A DNA stretch of 26,873 nt from JASFRI01 sp050115015 (GTDB taxonomy: Bacteria > Acidobacteriota > Polarisedimenticolia > CBDVAL01): positions 1 through 26,873 of the forward strand of contig JASFRI010000006.1 of the NCBI GenBank assembly GCA_050115015.1, read 5' to 3'. A program made the position numbers and the translations under genes. A model generated the notes under the pieces. The model was not told the DNA's origin and did not search any database. It saw only the letters and a list, made by a program, of their open reading frames with translations. Within the stretch, counting starts at the first letter, position 1. Every line of letters starts with the position of its first letter. Below are positions 15,937-22,216 of this stretch, piece after piece.

Positions 15937-17435
15937 GATCGCCGCGGCGCCGCGGTCCGGGCGCCGCCCCGGAGCCCCTTCGCCTCCCGCTCGCCCGCGC
16001 GCGCGATGTTCCGCACCATGCGCGTGAAGATCACGTGATGTACCGGGTACAGGACGTACCAGTAGGCCAGGCCGGACAGGCCGAGCGGGTCGAAGATCGC
16101 AGTCTGCCGCACGACGGCCCCTTCGGGCGCCGGATCCACCTCGAACTGCAGCCAGGCGCGCCCCGGCAGCTTCATCTCCGCCTGGAGCCGGAGCAGCCGG
16201 TCCTCGCGCACCTCCTCCACCCTCCAGAAGTCGACGGTATCCCCGGGTTGCAGCGCCTCGGGGCTGCGTCGCCCCCGGCGCATGCCGACGCCCCCCACCA
16301 GGAGGTCCAGGAAGCCCCGCAGGCGCCAGAGCGCGTTGCCGAAGTACCAGCCGGTCTCGCCGCCGATCCGGCGGATGGGGGCAAAGGCCTGGGCGGGGGA
16401 ACAGGCCACCCGGACGGAGCGGGAGTCGACGATGCGGGCGCCGAAGCGCCGACCGCCCCAGTGGCTGACGGTACCGCCGGAGGAGAGGGCGTCGGACCAG
16501 CGGGTGTGCGCGAAGTCGCGGTCCTCGTTCCGCAGGGCCCGGCGGATCGACTCGCGGGAGCCCCGGGGGCGGATCGGGAACCGGCGCGCGGCGGTGTCGT
16601 CGGTCACGACCGTCTCGTGGCGCAGGCTGTCGATCAGGCTGCGCCCGACCCGGGCGTAGACGGGGGTCACGAGCCCCAGCCACAGGCTCGAAAGGCGCGG
16701 GGTGAGCACCGGCACCGGGAGGATCCAGCGGCGCAGGCCGCGCTGCGCCGCGTACTCCCGCAGGAGGTCCAGGTACGACACGCGATCCGTCCCGCCGATC
16801 TCGACCACGAGGCTGCCCGACACGGCGATCTCCCGGGCGAGCAGCAGGTACTCCACGACGTCCTCGATGGCGATCGGCTGGGCGGTCAGCCGCACCCAGC
16901 GCGGCGCCACCATCAGCGGGAGCTTCTCCACCAGGTTGCGGATCATCTCGAAGGAGAGGCTCCCCGAACCGATGATGATCGACGCCCGTAGCTCGACCGT
17001 CGGCACCCCCGATTCGCGCAGGATGCGGCCGACCTCCTGGCGGCTGGCGAGGTGGGGGGAGAGATCGTCGCCGCGGCCCAGCCCCCCGAGGTAGACGATC
17101 CGCTCCAGCCCCACCTCCCGGGCGGCCGCGGCGAAGTGGTTCGCCGCCTGCCGGTCCTGCTCCCGGAAGGCCCCCGGGGAGGCCATGCTGTGCACGAGGT
17201 AGTAGGCGGTCCGGACCCCCTGGAGGGCCGCGGGGAGGGTCGAGGGGTCCAGGAGGTCGGCCCGCACCACCTCGGTCCCCGGGCCGATCCGCGGCTCCAG
17301 GTAGCGCGGCGTACGGGCCAGGCACCGGATGCGCAGGCCCCTCGCCTCGAGGGCCTCCAGCAGCCGTCCGCCCACGTATCCGGACGCCCCGGTGAGGAGC
17401 ACCTCCGCCCCGGACCCTCCGGCCGGACCGGTCAC
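15933..17435 (-). CDS. NAD(P)-binding SDR/epimerase-like protein with C-terminal DUF2867 domain
   Basis: This 500-residue protein starts with a Rossmann nucleotide-binding motif, TGASGYVGGRLL (15-26), followed by atypical extended-SDR segments (YYLVHSM at 78-84, RIVYLGGLG at 112-120). After about residue 320 comes a START/SRPBCC-like DUF2867 region with TGWYFGNALWRLRGFLDLLV (361-380) and the end segment SGLAYWYVLYPVHHVIFTRM. Such fusions are seen in many bacteria, often beside photolyase or cyclopropane-fatty-acid genes; the substrate is unknown. A lipid or isoprenoid ligand is plausible but inferred. GTG at 17435 is chosen because it makes a GTGA overlap with cbiX and starts just before the Rossmann fold. 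Its stop overlaps the photolyase start (ATGA). Confidence 0.85.
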   Translation of the reverse strand: MTGPAGGSGAEVLLTGASGYVGGRLLEALEARGLRIRCLARTPRYLEPRIGPGTEVVRADLLDPSTLPAALQGVRTAYYLVHSMASPGAFREQDRQAANHFAAAAREVGLERIVYLGGLGRGDDLSPHLASRQEVGRILRESGVPTVELRASIIIGSGSLSFEMIRNLVEKLPLMVAPRWVRLTAQPIAIEDVVEYLLLAREIAVSGSLVVEIGGTDRVSYLDLLREYAAQRGLRRWILPVPVLTPRLSSLWLGLVTPVYARVGRSLIDSLRHETVVTDDTAARRFPIRPRGSRESIRRALRNEDRDFAHTRWSDALSSGGTVSHWGGRRFGARIVDSRSVRVACSPAQAFAPIRRIGGETGWYFGNALWRLRGFLDLLVGGVGMRRGRRSPEALQPGDTVDFWRVEEVREDRLLRLQAEMKLPGRAWLQFEVDPAPEGAVVRQTAIFDPLGLSGLAYWYVLYPVHHVIFTRMVRNIARAGEREAKGLRGGARTAAPRRS

Positions 17436-17821
17436 GGCCCGGATGGCCCCGGCGACAGGGCCTCGACGGCCATCGCGGCGAGCAGCTCGGCGAATCTCGG
17501 GTCCTCTCCCGCGGGACGGAGGATCTCGATCCGGACGGCGGGATGCCGCCGGCAGGCCTCCTCGACCTGCAGCGGGATGTCCCGGGCGACGTGGGCTCCC
17601 GGTGCGAGGAACAGGGGCAGGAGGCGGATGTTCCGGAATCCCCGGCGATCCAGCTCCGCGACGACCTCCTCGAGGGCGGGGGAGGCGAACTCCATGAACG
17701 CGAGGCGGACCGCATCCGAGGTCCGGCGCGCCGCGACCTCCGCCGCGAGCCGCCGGAACGGCTCGCACCAGGCGGGGTCCCGGCTGCCGTGGGCGAACAG
17801 GATCAGCGCTCGGGGTTCCAT
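17432..17821 (-). CDS. cbiX: CbiX-type sirohydrochlorin (cobalt/iron) chelatase, single-domain
   Basis: This protein of about 129 residues has one chelatase domain, the size of short CbiX proteins that act as homodimers. It carries LILFAHGSRDP near the N-terminus and LFLAPGAHVARDIP in the middle, supplying the two His residues that bind the metal. It probably inserts Co2+, Fe2+ or Ni2+ into sirohydrochlorin on the way to cobalamin, siroheme or F430; the metal cannot be chosen from sequence. ATG at 17821 is preferred because homologues begin a few residues before the HGSRDP motif, though ATGs at 17833 and 17836 are possible. There is no good Shine-Dalgarno site. The start lies only about 20 bp beyond the fasciclin terminator. 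No other cobalamin or siroheme gene is nearby. Confidence 0.85.
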   Translation of the reverse strand: MEPRALILFAHGSRDPAWCEPFRRLAAEVAARRTSDAVRLAFMEFASPALEEVVAELDRRGFRNIRLLPLFLAPGAHVARDIPLQVEEACRRHPAVRIEILRPAGEDPRFAELLAAMAVEALSPGPSGP

Positions 17822-17840
17822 CGCACGGGACATCATACGC

Positions 17841-17875
17841 AAGAAGGAGGCCGGAGGGAGGGCCCTCCGGCCTCC
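17841..17875 (-). terminator. Intrinsic terminator of the DUF4397-fasciclin operon
   Basis: A perfect 13-bp GC-rich stem (17846-17858 with 17863-17875) and a 4-nt loop are followed on the minus strand by TTCTT. It lies 27 bp after the fasciclin stop codon. The T-tract is short, but the stem is very stable. Confidence 0.8.
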
Positions 17876-17902
17876 GAGAGCGATGGGGCAAGGCAGGCCG
17901 TC

Positions 17903-18388
17903 CTAGCTGGGGATGAGCACCGTGTCGATGACATGGATGACGCCGTTGCTCGTCGTGATGTCGGCCTTGAGGACTTTCGCATCCTCGATCTCCACGCCGT
18001 TCCCGGCGCGCACCTTGAGGGTTTGACCGTTGACCGTCGGGGCGGTGTCGAGCTTGATCACGTCCGCCGCCATCACCCGGCCGGGCACCACATGGTAGGT
18101 GAGCACCGCCGTGAGCTGCTCCTTGTCCTGCAGCAAGGCCTCGAGGGTGCCCGCCGGCAGCTTGGCGAAGGCCTCGTCCGTCGGGGCGAACACCGTGAAG
18201 GGGCCGTCCCCCTTCAGCGTCTCCACCAGCCCCGCCGCCTTCACCGCCTGGACCAGCGTCTGGAAGTCACCCGCCTCCACGGCGGTGTCGACGATGTCCT
18301 TCCGGCCACCCGCCAGGACCACACCACCGACCATGGCGAGGGTGAGCACCGCCGCCGTGATGCTGCGAAAACCACCGATTCCTCTCAT
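17903..18388 (-). CDS. Secreted fasciclin (FAS1)-domain protein
   Basis: This 161-residue protein has a signal peptide (basic start MRGIGGFR, then hydrophobic ITAAVLTLAMVGGVVLAGG) and a single FAS1 domain. Marker segments are DIVDTAVEAGDFQTLVQAV, the H1 motif GPFTVFAPTDEAFAKLP, the YHVVPGRV motif and the H2-like end GVIHVIDTVLIPS. FAS1 proteins are exported adhesion or ligand-binding proteins; in several bacteria they are induced by light, singlet oxygen or other stress. ATG at 18388 has a clear AAGGAG six bases upstream; the longer frame to 19165 is a shadow of the upstream gene. It is the second gene of an operon with the DUF4397 protein, separated by a hairpin, and is followed by a strong terminator. 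Confidence 0.92.
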   Translation of the reverse strand: MRGIGGFRSITAAVLTLAMVGGVVLAGGRKDIVDTAVEAGDFQTLVQAVKAAGLVETLKGDGPFTVFAPTDEAFAKLPAGTLEALLQDKEQLTAVLTYHVVPGRVMAADVIKLDTAPTVNGQTLKVRAGNGVEIEDAKVLKADITTSNGVIHVIDTVLIPS

Positions 18389-18403
18389 GGGACACTCCTT
18401 GGC

Positions 18404-18427
18404 GGGGGGAGACGCATGCCTCCCCCC
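18404..18427 (-). other. Intercistronic hairpin between the DUF4397 and fasciclin genes
   Basis: GGGGGGAG (18404-18411) pairs with CTCCCCCC (18420-18427) around an 8-nt loop containing GCATGC. No T-tract follows; the fasciclin ribosome binding site comes next. It may protect the upstream message or lower read-through, changing the ratio of the two secreted proteins. Confidence 0.5.
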
Positions 18428-18444
18428 GTCCGGTTGACGTGCGT

Positions 18445-19128
18445 TCAGGGAAGGGAAATGACCTGGCTCAGCAGCGTGAAGGTGCCGCTGTCCAGGGAGC
18501 CGACGGCGTAGACGATGGTGTTCGACCGGCCGTCGGGAAGACCCGAGATGGGACCGAATACGATGTCGTGGGTGCCCGCGGCGGCGAGGGCCACCGTGGT
18601 CTGCACCGCCGGCAGGACGGCGAGGCCCTGGTCCCCGCTCTCCAGACCCGCGAAGGCGACGAACGGCGCCTGGGAGGCCTGCTGGGCGAGGACATCCACC
18701 GCGGGAGCGGCGGCGGCGTGACGGACGATCACGCGGGTCTCGTCGTCCCCCACCGCACGGCTGTCGTTGCGGAACTTCGTGGCCGCGACCACCGCCTCCT
18801 CGGTGAGATGGGCGACGATCGCCGCGCTCTCCCCGAGCGCCACCGAGACGTCCCGCGCGAGGACGAGGGTGCCGCCGCAGGGGTTGGTCGGATCCGCCAG
18901 CCGGATCTCGACGCGGTAGAGGCCCGGGTCCACCGGGACCGGCCCCTCGATGGAGCCAAACCGGAAGTCCTCGAGCAGACAGCCGCCGCCTACCGAGACG
19001 TCGACGGGAAGCGCGGAGGTGAGTCCGAGGTCGGAGCCGTTGATGCCGTGCACGACGTACAGTTCCTGGGCGCCGGCCGGAACGGCCAGGAGGGCGAACA
19101 GGGCGATTGCCAGGGGGATTCTGCGCAT
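18445..19128 (-). CDS. Secreted DUF4397-domain protein
   Basis: This 227-residue exported protein has a classical signal peptide (MRRIPLAIALFALLAVPAGA, cleavage before QELYVV). The mature part consists of two beta-rich halves of DUF4397 type: YVVHGINGSDLGLTSALPVD in the first and RVIVRHAAAAPAVDVLA in the second. Cys50 and Cys84 are the only cysteines in the mature protein and could form a disulfide. The function of DUF4397 is unknown; it is found in extracellular or envelope proteins, sometimes next to fasciclin proteins as here. AAGGAG lies nine bases before the ATG. It is the first gene after a near-consensus promoter and a structured leader of about 117 nt. Confidence 0.82.
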   Translation of the reverse strand: MRRIPLAIALFALLAVPAGAQELYVVHGINGSDLGLTSALPVDVSVGGGCLLEDFRFGSIEGPVPVDPGLYRVEIRLADPTNPCGGTLVLARDVSVALGESAAIVAHLTEEAVVAATKFRNDSRAVGDDETRVIVRHAAAAPAVDVLAQQASQAPFVAFAGLESGDQGLAVLPAVQTTVALAAAGTHDIVFGPISGLPDGRSNTIVYAVGSLDSGTFTLLSQVISLP

Positions 19129-19191
19129 TGCGTGCTTCTCCTTGAGGATGCGAACTGGGTTGCAAAGGAGGGGGCGGCCACCGGAAGGGGC

Positions 19192-19229
19192 GTCAGACCG
19201 GGAGTCGGGTGAACTCCGGACCCGGTGAC
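19192..19229 (-). other. Leader hairpin in the DUF4397 5' untranslated region
   Basis: GTCA-(GA bulge)-CCGGG at 19192-19202 pairs with CCCGG-TGAC at 19221-19229, and AGT/ACT can pair inside the loop (19203-19205 with 19213-19215). It lies in the leader between the predicted transcription start near 19245 and the ribosome binding site. It may be a 5' stabilising or regulatory structure; I recognise no known riboswitch. Confidence 0.35.
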
Positions 19230-19251
19230 CGCCTCCCCATCACACGTGGAG

Positions 19252-19280
19252 AAGATATCGGTTTGTCTAGTTTTTGTCAA
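19252..19280 (-). promoter_or_regulatory. Near-consensus promoter of the DUF4397-fasciclin operon
   Basis: On the minus strand, TTGACA (19275-19280, perfect -35), a 17-bp spacer and TATCTT (19252-19257) form a strong sigma70-like promoter in an AT-rich island unusual for this GC-rich window. The predicted start is near 19245. Starting at the -35, TTGACAAAAAC and TAGACAAACCG form two 11-bp-phased units sharing TnGACAAA. The remaining gap up to the SRPBCC stop at 19390 is GC-rich and holds no gene I can support. Confidence 0.75.
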
Positions 19281-19308
19281 GAAAAAAGCAGATTTTAATT
19301 TGACAAAA
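19272..19308. repeat. Perfect 9-bp dyad overlapping the -35 box
   Basis: TTTTGTCAA (19272-19280) and TTGACAAAA (19300-19308) are exact inverted repeats separated by 19 bp of AT-rich sequence. One arm contains the -35 box of the DUF4397 promoter. A regulator binding here would compete with RNA polymerase, so an operator is likely. Confidence 0.55.
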
Positions 19309-19389
19309 CTTGGATCCTGCTGCCAGGTGGGGCGTCCGGAGGGTCCGAGGCGACCTCCAGGGCGGGCACCAGGGGGGACTCGACGATGC

Positions 19390-19860
19390 TCAGGACGCTG
19401 CCCCCTTCCCCTCCACCGGGAGGATCTCCCGCAGCACGCGGGCGCGGTAGTCGAAGATCCGGCGGAGCTGCCGGCGCACGAGGGGGTGGGCCGGGAGGCT
19501 GAGCGGCTCCAGCGGCAGCCGGTACCGCACGACGTCCATCACACGGGTCCCGCCGGGATACGGCTCGAATCGATGGGTGTGATGCCACTCCCGGTACGGG
19601 CCGACGAGCTGCTCGTCGACGAATTCCCGGGGAGGATCCCAGCGCGCGATCCGGCTGCGCCAGCGCATCGGTATGCCGAACAACCGCACCCGGTAGTCGA
19701 GGATCGCGCCCTCCGCCATGACCAGCGGCAGGGGCGTGAGGATCTCGAAGCCCAGCTCCGGCGGCGTGATCCGCCCCAGGTTCCCCGCGTCGGCGAAGAA
19801 CGGGAAGACGTCTTCCACATCGAGTGGAAGCTCGAGGCTGCGCTCCAGGCGATGGCTCAT
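19390..19860 (-). CDS. SRPBCC (START-like) ligand-binding protein
   Basis: This 156-residue protein of the polyketide cyclase/dehydrase-like SRPBCC group starts MSHRLERSLELP, with typical segments DVFPFFADAGNLGRITPP, LDYRVRLFGIPMRWRSRI and GPYREWHHTHRFEP. The C-terminal helix carries VRRQLRRIFDYRARVL. The fold encloses a hydrophobic pocket for lipid or small aromatic ligands; the ligand is unknown. Related proteins are often found in light- or singlet-oxygen-induced clusters with photolyase. ATG at 19860 is chosen because GAAGGAG lies directly upstream and it starts the conserved fold; the frame extends to 19902. It is divergent from folK, with a palindrome in the gap. Confidence 0.82.
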   Translation of the reverse strand: MSHRLERSLELPLDVEDVFPFFADAGNLGRITPPELGFEILTPLPLVMAEGAILDYRVRLFGIPMRWRSRIARWDPPREFVDEQLVGPYREWHHTHRFEPYPGGTRVMDVVRYRLPLEPLSLPAHPLVRRQLRRIFDYRARVLREILPVEGKGAAS

Positions 19861-19900
19861 GGGCTCCTTCGGCCGGCGGCGCGGGGCGCCGGGGCGCCGC

Positions 19901-19915
19901 ATCGTATAGTACGAT
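19901..19915. promoter_or_regulatory. 15-bp palindrome in the SRPBCC-folK divergent gap
   Basis: ATCGTA-TAG-TACGAT is a perfect dyad containing a -10-like TATAGT toward folK (19905-19910) and TACTAT toward the SRPBCC gene. No clear -35 box is seen in either direction. It may be an operator or a bidirectional -10 region. Confidence 0.4.
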
Positions 19916-19949
19916 CCTGGTTTTCCGGTAGACGCGCGGAGGCACGACG

Positions 19950-20513
19950 ATGCGACCCTCGCAGGACGGTCCTGCTCCCATCCCCTCTGCCCCGGCCCGG
20001 CCCGCGGGAGGGGTCTACCTCGGGCTCGGGTCGAACCTGGGGGATCGAGCCGTGAACCTCGCCGCCGGGCTCGCGGGGCTGGAGGACCGGGGCGCCGTCA
20101 CCGTGCGGCGCTCGCGGATCTACCGCACGGACCCGGTGGGCGGCCCGCCCCAGGGGGAGTTCCTGAACCTCGTCGTGGAAGTGGAGACCGCGCTGGGGCC
20201 GGCCGCCCTGCTGGCCGCGGCCCTCGAGGTCGAGCGGGGCCGGGGGCGGCGGCGGGAGGAGGAGGTGCGCTGGGGTCCCCGCACCCTGGACATCGATATC
20301 CTCCTGTTCCGGGGCCGGGTGCTGTCGCGGCCGGGGCTGGAGCTGCCGCACCCGCGCCTCCACCTCCGGCGGTTCGTCCTCGCGCCCCTGGCCGAGCTGG
20401 CCCCGGACCTGCGGCACCCGCGGTCCGGACGGACCATCGCCGCGCTCCTGGCGGCGTGCGAGGACAGCGGTGCGGTCCGGCCCGAAACGCCGGCACCCGG
20501 CACGGTTGCGTGA
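19950..20513 (+). CDS. folK: 2-amino-4-hydroxy-6-hydroxymethyldihydropteridine pyrophosphokinase
   Basis: This 187-residue enzyme of folate synthesis transfers pyrophosphate from ATP to 6-hydroxymethyl-7,8-dihydropterin. It shows YLGLGSNLGDR (23-33), TDPVGGPPQGEFLN, RWGPRTLDIDILLF (107-120) with the two Mg2+-binding Asp residues 114 and 116, and LPHPRLHLRRFVLAPLAEL (132-150). The first 20 residues are a Pro/Ala-rich extension absent from most family members. GGAGG (19938-19942) lies seven bases before the ATG. It heads a plus-strand run with a deoxynucleoside kinase and panBCD. Confidence 0.95.
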   Translation: MRPSQDGPAPIPSAPARPAGGVYLGLGSNLGDRAVNLAAGLAGLEDRGAVTVRRSRIYRTDPVGGPPQGEFLNLVVEVETALGPAALLAAALEVERGRGRRREEEVRWGPRTLDIDILLFRGRVLSRPGLELPHPRLHLRRFVLAPLAELAPDLRHPRSGRTIAALLAACEDSGAVRPETPAPGTVA

Positions 20514-20535
20514 GATCCCGCGGTTCCGCTACGAT
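20506..20535 (+). promoter_or_regulatory. Candidate promoter before the deoxynucleoside kinase gene
   Basis: TTGCGT (20506-20511, four of six) and TACGAT (20530-20535) are spaced by 18 bp across the end of folK. A perfect 10-bp palindrome, GATTCGAATC (20547-20556), follows near the expected transcription start. The match is modest; the 87-bp gap also permits simple read-through from folK. Confidence 0.3.
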
Positions 20536-20600
20536 GATCCGCTCCGGATTCGAATCGTCACAGGAAACGCCTGACGCCGGTCGCGGTCGGAGACCAGGGC

Positions 20601-21236
20601 ATGCGGTTCAAGTTCATCGCGGTGGAGGGCCCGATCGGCGTGGGAAAGTCCAGCCTGGTCCAGAGCCTGGCGGCCCGCTTCGACGCGAACACGATCCAGG
20701 AGGACGTGGACAATCCGTTCCTCCGGGACTTCTACCAGGACCGCCCGGGAGCGGCGTTCCAGTGTCAGCTCTTCTTCCTCCTGAGCCGGTACAGGCAGCA
20801 GATGCAGCTGGCCCAGGCGGATCTGTTCGACCAGGTCATGCTCTGCGACTACATCTTCGCCAAGGACAAGATCTTCGCTTACTTGAACCTGAGCGACGAT
20901 GAGTTGATGATCTACGAGAAGCTGTATCCGGTCCTCGAGGAGAAGGTCCCGAAGCCGGATCTGGTCATCTACCTCCAGGCCTCCACGGAGGTCCTCCTGG
21001 AGCGCATCCGCCGCCGCAGCCGGGACGTGGAGCGGGATATCGCGGAGCGCTACCTGGCGGAGGTGAACCGGGCGTACAATTACTTCTTCTTCCACTACGA
21101 CGCCACCCCGCTGCTGGTGATCAACACGTCGGAGATCGACTTCGTGCACCGGGAGGCGGACCTGGAGGAGCTGATCACCCAGATCCAGGGTATGGAACGC
21201 GGAACGCGGTACTTCTCGCCGCTGGGATCCTCGTAG
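20601..21236 (+). CDS. Deoxynucleoside kinase (dAK/dGK-type)
   Basis: This 211-residue P-loop kinase is predicted to phosphorylate a deoxynucleoside to its 5'-monophosphate in salvage. It has the Walker A motif GPIGVGKSS (10-18), QEDVDNPFL (33-41) with the putative catalytic Glu34, CDYIFAKDKIFAYLNL (82-97) in place of the classical DRS motif, the lid ERIRRRSRDVER (134-145) and RAYNYFFFHYD near the end. The DYxFAKD form is the variant I associate with kinases encoded beside panB in several bacteria. The base preference (A, G or C) cannot be read from sequence. CGGAGA lies before the ATG. It sits between folK and panB, 87 and 105 bp away. Confidence 0.9.
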   Translation: MRFKFIAVEGPIGVGKSSLVQSLAARFDANTIQEDVDNPFLRDFYQDRPGAAFQCQLFFLLSRYRQQMQLAQADLFDQVMLCDYIFAKDKIFAYLNLSDDELMIYEKLYPVLEEKVPKPDLVIYLQASTEVLLERIRRRSRDVERDIAERYLAEVNRAYNYFFFHYDATPLLVINTSEIDFVHREADLEELITQIQGMERGTRYFSPLGSS

Positions 21237-21304
21237 CACGGGACCCGGACGGCTGTCCCCCGCGCCCCCGCCCTGACCATCGCTCGACGCCATCCGGCGA
21301 TCCG

Positions 21305-21327
21305 TCCCCCAACCCGCGTGGTGGGGA
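21305..21327 (+). other. Hairpin just upstream of the panB ribosome binding site
   Basis: TCCCC plus ACC (21305-21309 and 21312-21314) pairs with GGT plus GGGGA (21320-21327) around the 5-nt loop CGCGT with a 2-nt bulge. It ends four bases before the GGGAGAG ribosome binding site of panB. It could modulate translation; no T-tract follows. The rest of the gap is featureless. Confidence 0.3.
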
Positions 21328-21341
21328 GAAGGGAGAGACCG

Positions 21342-22211
21342 ATGAGCAGCGCCCCGCGAAACGAACCCCGCGCCGTGACCGCGCCCTCCCTCGCCGTTCG
21401 CAAGCGGCGTGGGGAGCGACTGACCATGCTGACGGCCTACGATACGCCGTCCGCCCGCATCCTCGACCGCGCCGGGATCGACTTGGTCCTGGTGGGCGAC
21501 TCGCTGGGGATGGTCGTGCTCGGCCGCGAGACCACCCTCCCCGTCACGATGGAGGAGATGCTGCACCACTGCGCGGCCGTCGCCCGGGGCACGGACCGGG
21601 CGCTGGTCGTCGGCGACATGCCGTTCCTCTCCTACCACGCCACCCCCGCCGACGCGGTGCGGAACGCCGGGCGCTTCCTGCAGGAGGGCGGCGCCGCCGC
21701 GGTGAAGATGGAGGGGGGCCGCCGGCGCCTCCCGGCCATCCGGGCCGTCCTGGACGCGGACATCCCGGTGATGGGCCACCTGGGCCTGACGCCCCAGTCC
21801 ATCCACCGCATGGGGGGGTTCCGCATGCAGGCGCGCACCGTCGAGGCCGCCCACGAGCTGCTGGAAGACGCCGTGGCCCTGGCGGACGCGGGCGTCTTCG
21901 CCCTGGTCCTGGAGGGCATCCCCGCGGAGCTGGCCCGGGCGGTGACCCGGGACGTGGCGGTCCCCACCTTCGGGATCGGGGCCGGCCCCGACTGCGACGG
22001 CCAGGTCCTGGTGCTCCACGACCTGCTCGGGCTGACGGAGGGTCCGCCGCCGCGCTTCGTCCGGCGCTACGCCGACCTCGGCGCCGAGATCCGGACCGCG
22101 GTCCTGCGTTTCGCCGACGACGTGCGCCGCGGGGAGTTCCCCGCGGAGGCCGAGACCTATCCCTCCCCCGCGGGACTCGCCGAGGAGATCCGCCAGCGGC
22201 TGGGGCGCTGA
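21342..22211 (+). CDS. panB: 3-methyl-2-oxobutanoate hydroxymethyltransferase
   Basis: This 289-residue enzyme forms ketopantoate from alpha-ketoisovalerate and methylene-tetrahydrofolate, the first step of pantothenate synthesis. Motifs are TAYDTPSARILDRAGIDLVL (31-50), VGDSLGMVVLG (51-61) with metal-binding Asp53, GDMPFLSYH (91-99), VKMEGG (121-126), PVMGHLGLTPQS (142-153) and LEGIPAEL (190-197) with catalytic Glu191. ATG at 21342 with GGGAGAG upstream is preferred over an in-frame GTG at 21318, which lies within the leader hairpin. panC follows after 5 bp. The use of a folate cofactor gives a metabolic link to folK upstream. Confidence 0.96.
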   Translation: MSSAPRNEPRAVTAPSLAVRKRRGERLTMLTAYDTPSARILDRAGIDLVLVGDSLGMVVLGRETTLPVTMEEMLHHCAAVARGTDRALVVGDMPFLSYHATPADAVRNAGRFLQEGGAAAVKMEGGRRRLPAIRAVLDADIPVMGHLGLTPQSIHRMGGFRMQARTVEAAHELLEDAVALADAGVFALVLEGIPAELARAVTRDVAVPTFGIGAGPDCDGQVLVLHDLLGLTEGPPPRFVRRYADLGAEIRTAVLRFADDVRRGEFPAEAETYPSPAGLAEEIRQRLGR

Positions 22212-22216
22212 GATCG

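Noticed and set aside
14452..17715. A single 1087-residue minus-strand frame that would extend the photolyase upstream.
   Set aside because: Its first half runs through the SDR and cbiX genes in the wrong frame and has no domain; the photolyase family starts at the ATG at 15936, which makes an ATGA overlap.
19300..19305. TTGACA on the plus strand as a second, divergent promoter.
   Set aside because: The sequence 17 bp downstream is CCAGGT, not a -10 box, and no plus-strand gene follows before 19950; it is kept only as one arm of the dyad.
19316..19327. CCTG-CTGC-CAGG as a terminator for the SRPBCC gene.
   Set aside because: The stem is only 4 bp and the T-run lies several bases away, so it is too weak.
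21318..21341. GTG at 21318 as the start of panB.
   Set aside because: It lies inside a hairpin and before the GGGAGAG site that serves the ATG at 21342; the extra residues are not part of the family.
20529..22019. A 496-residue minus-strand frame opposite the deoxynucleoside kinase and panB.
   Set aside because: It is a shadow of two genes with intact catalytic motifs and ribosome binding sites on the plus strand.
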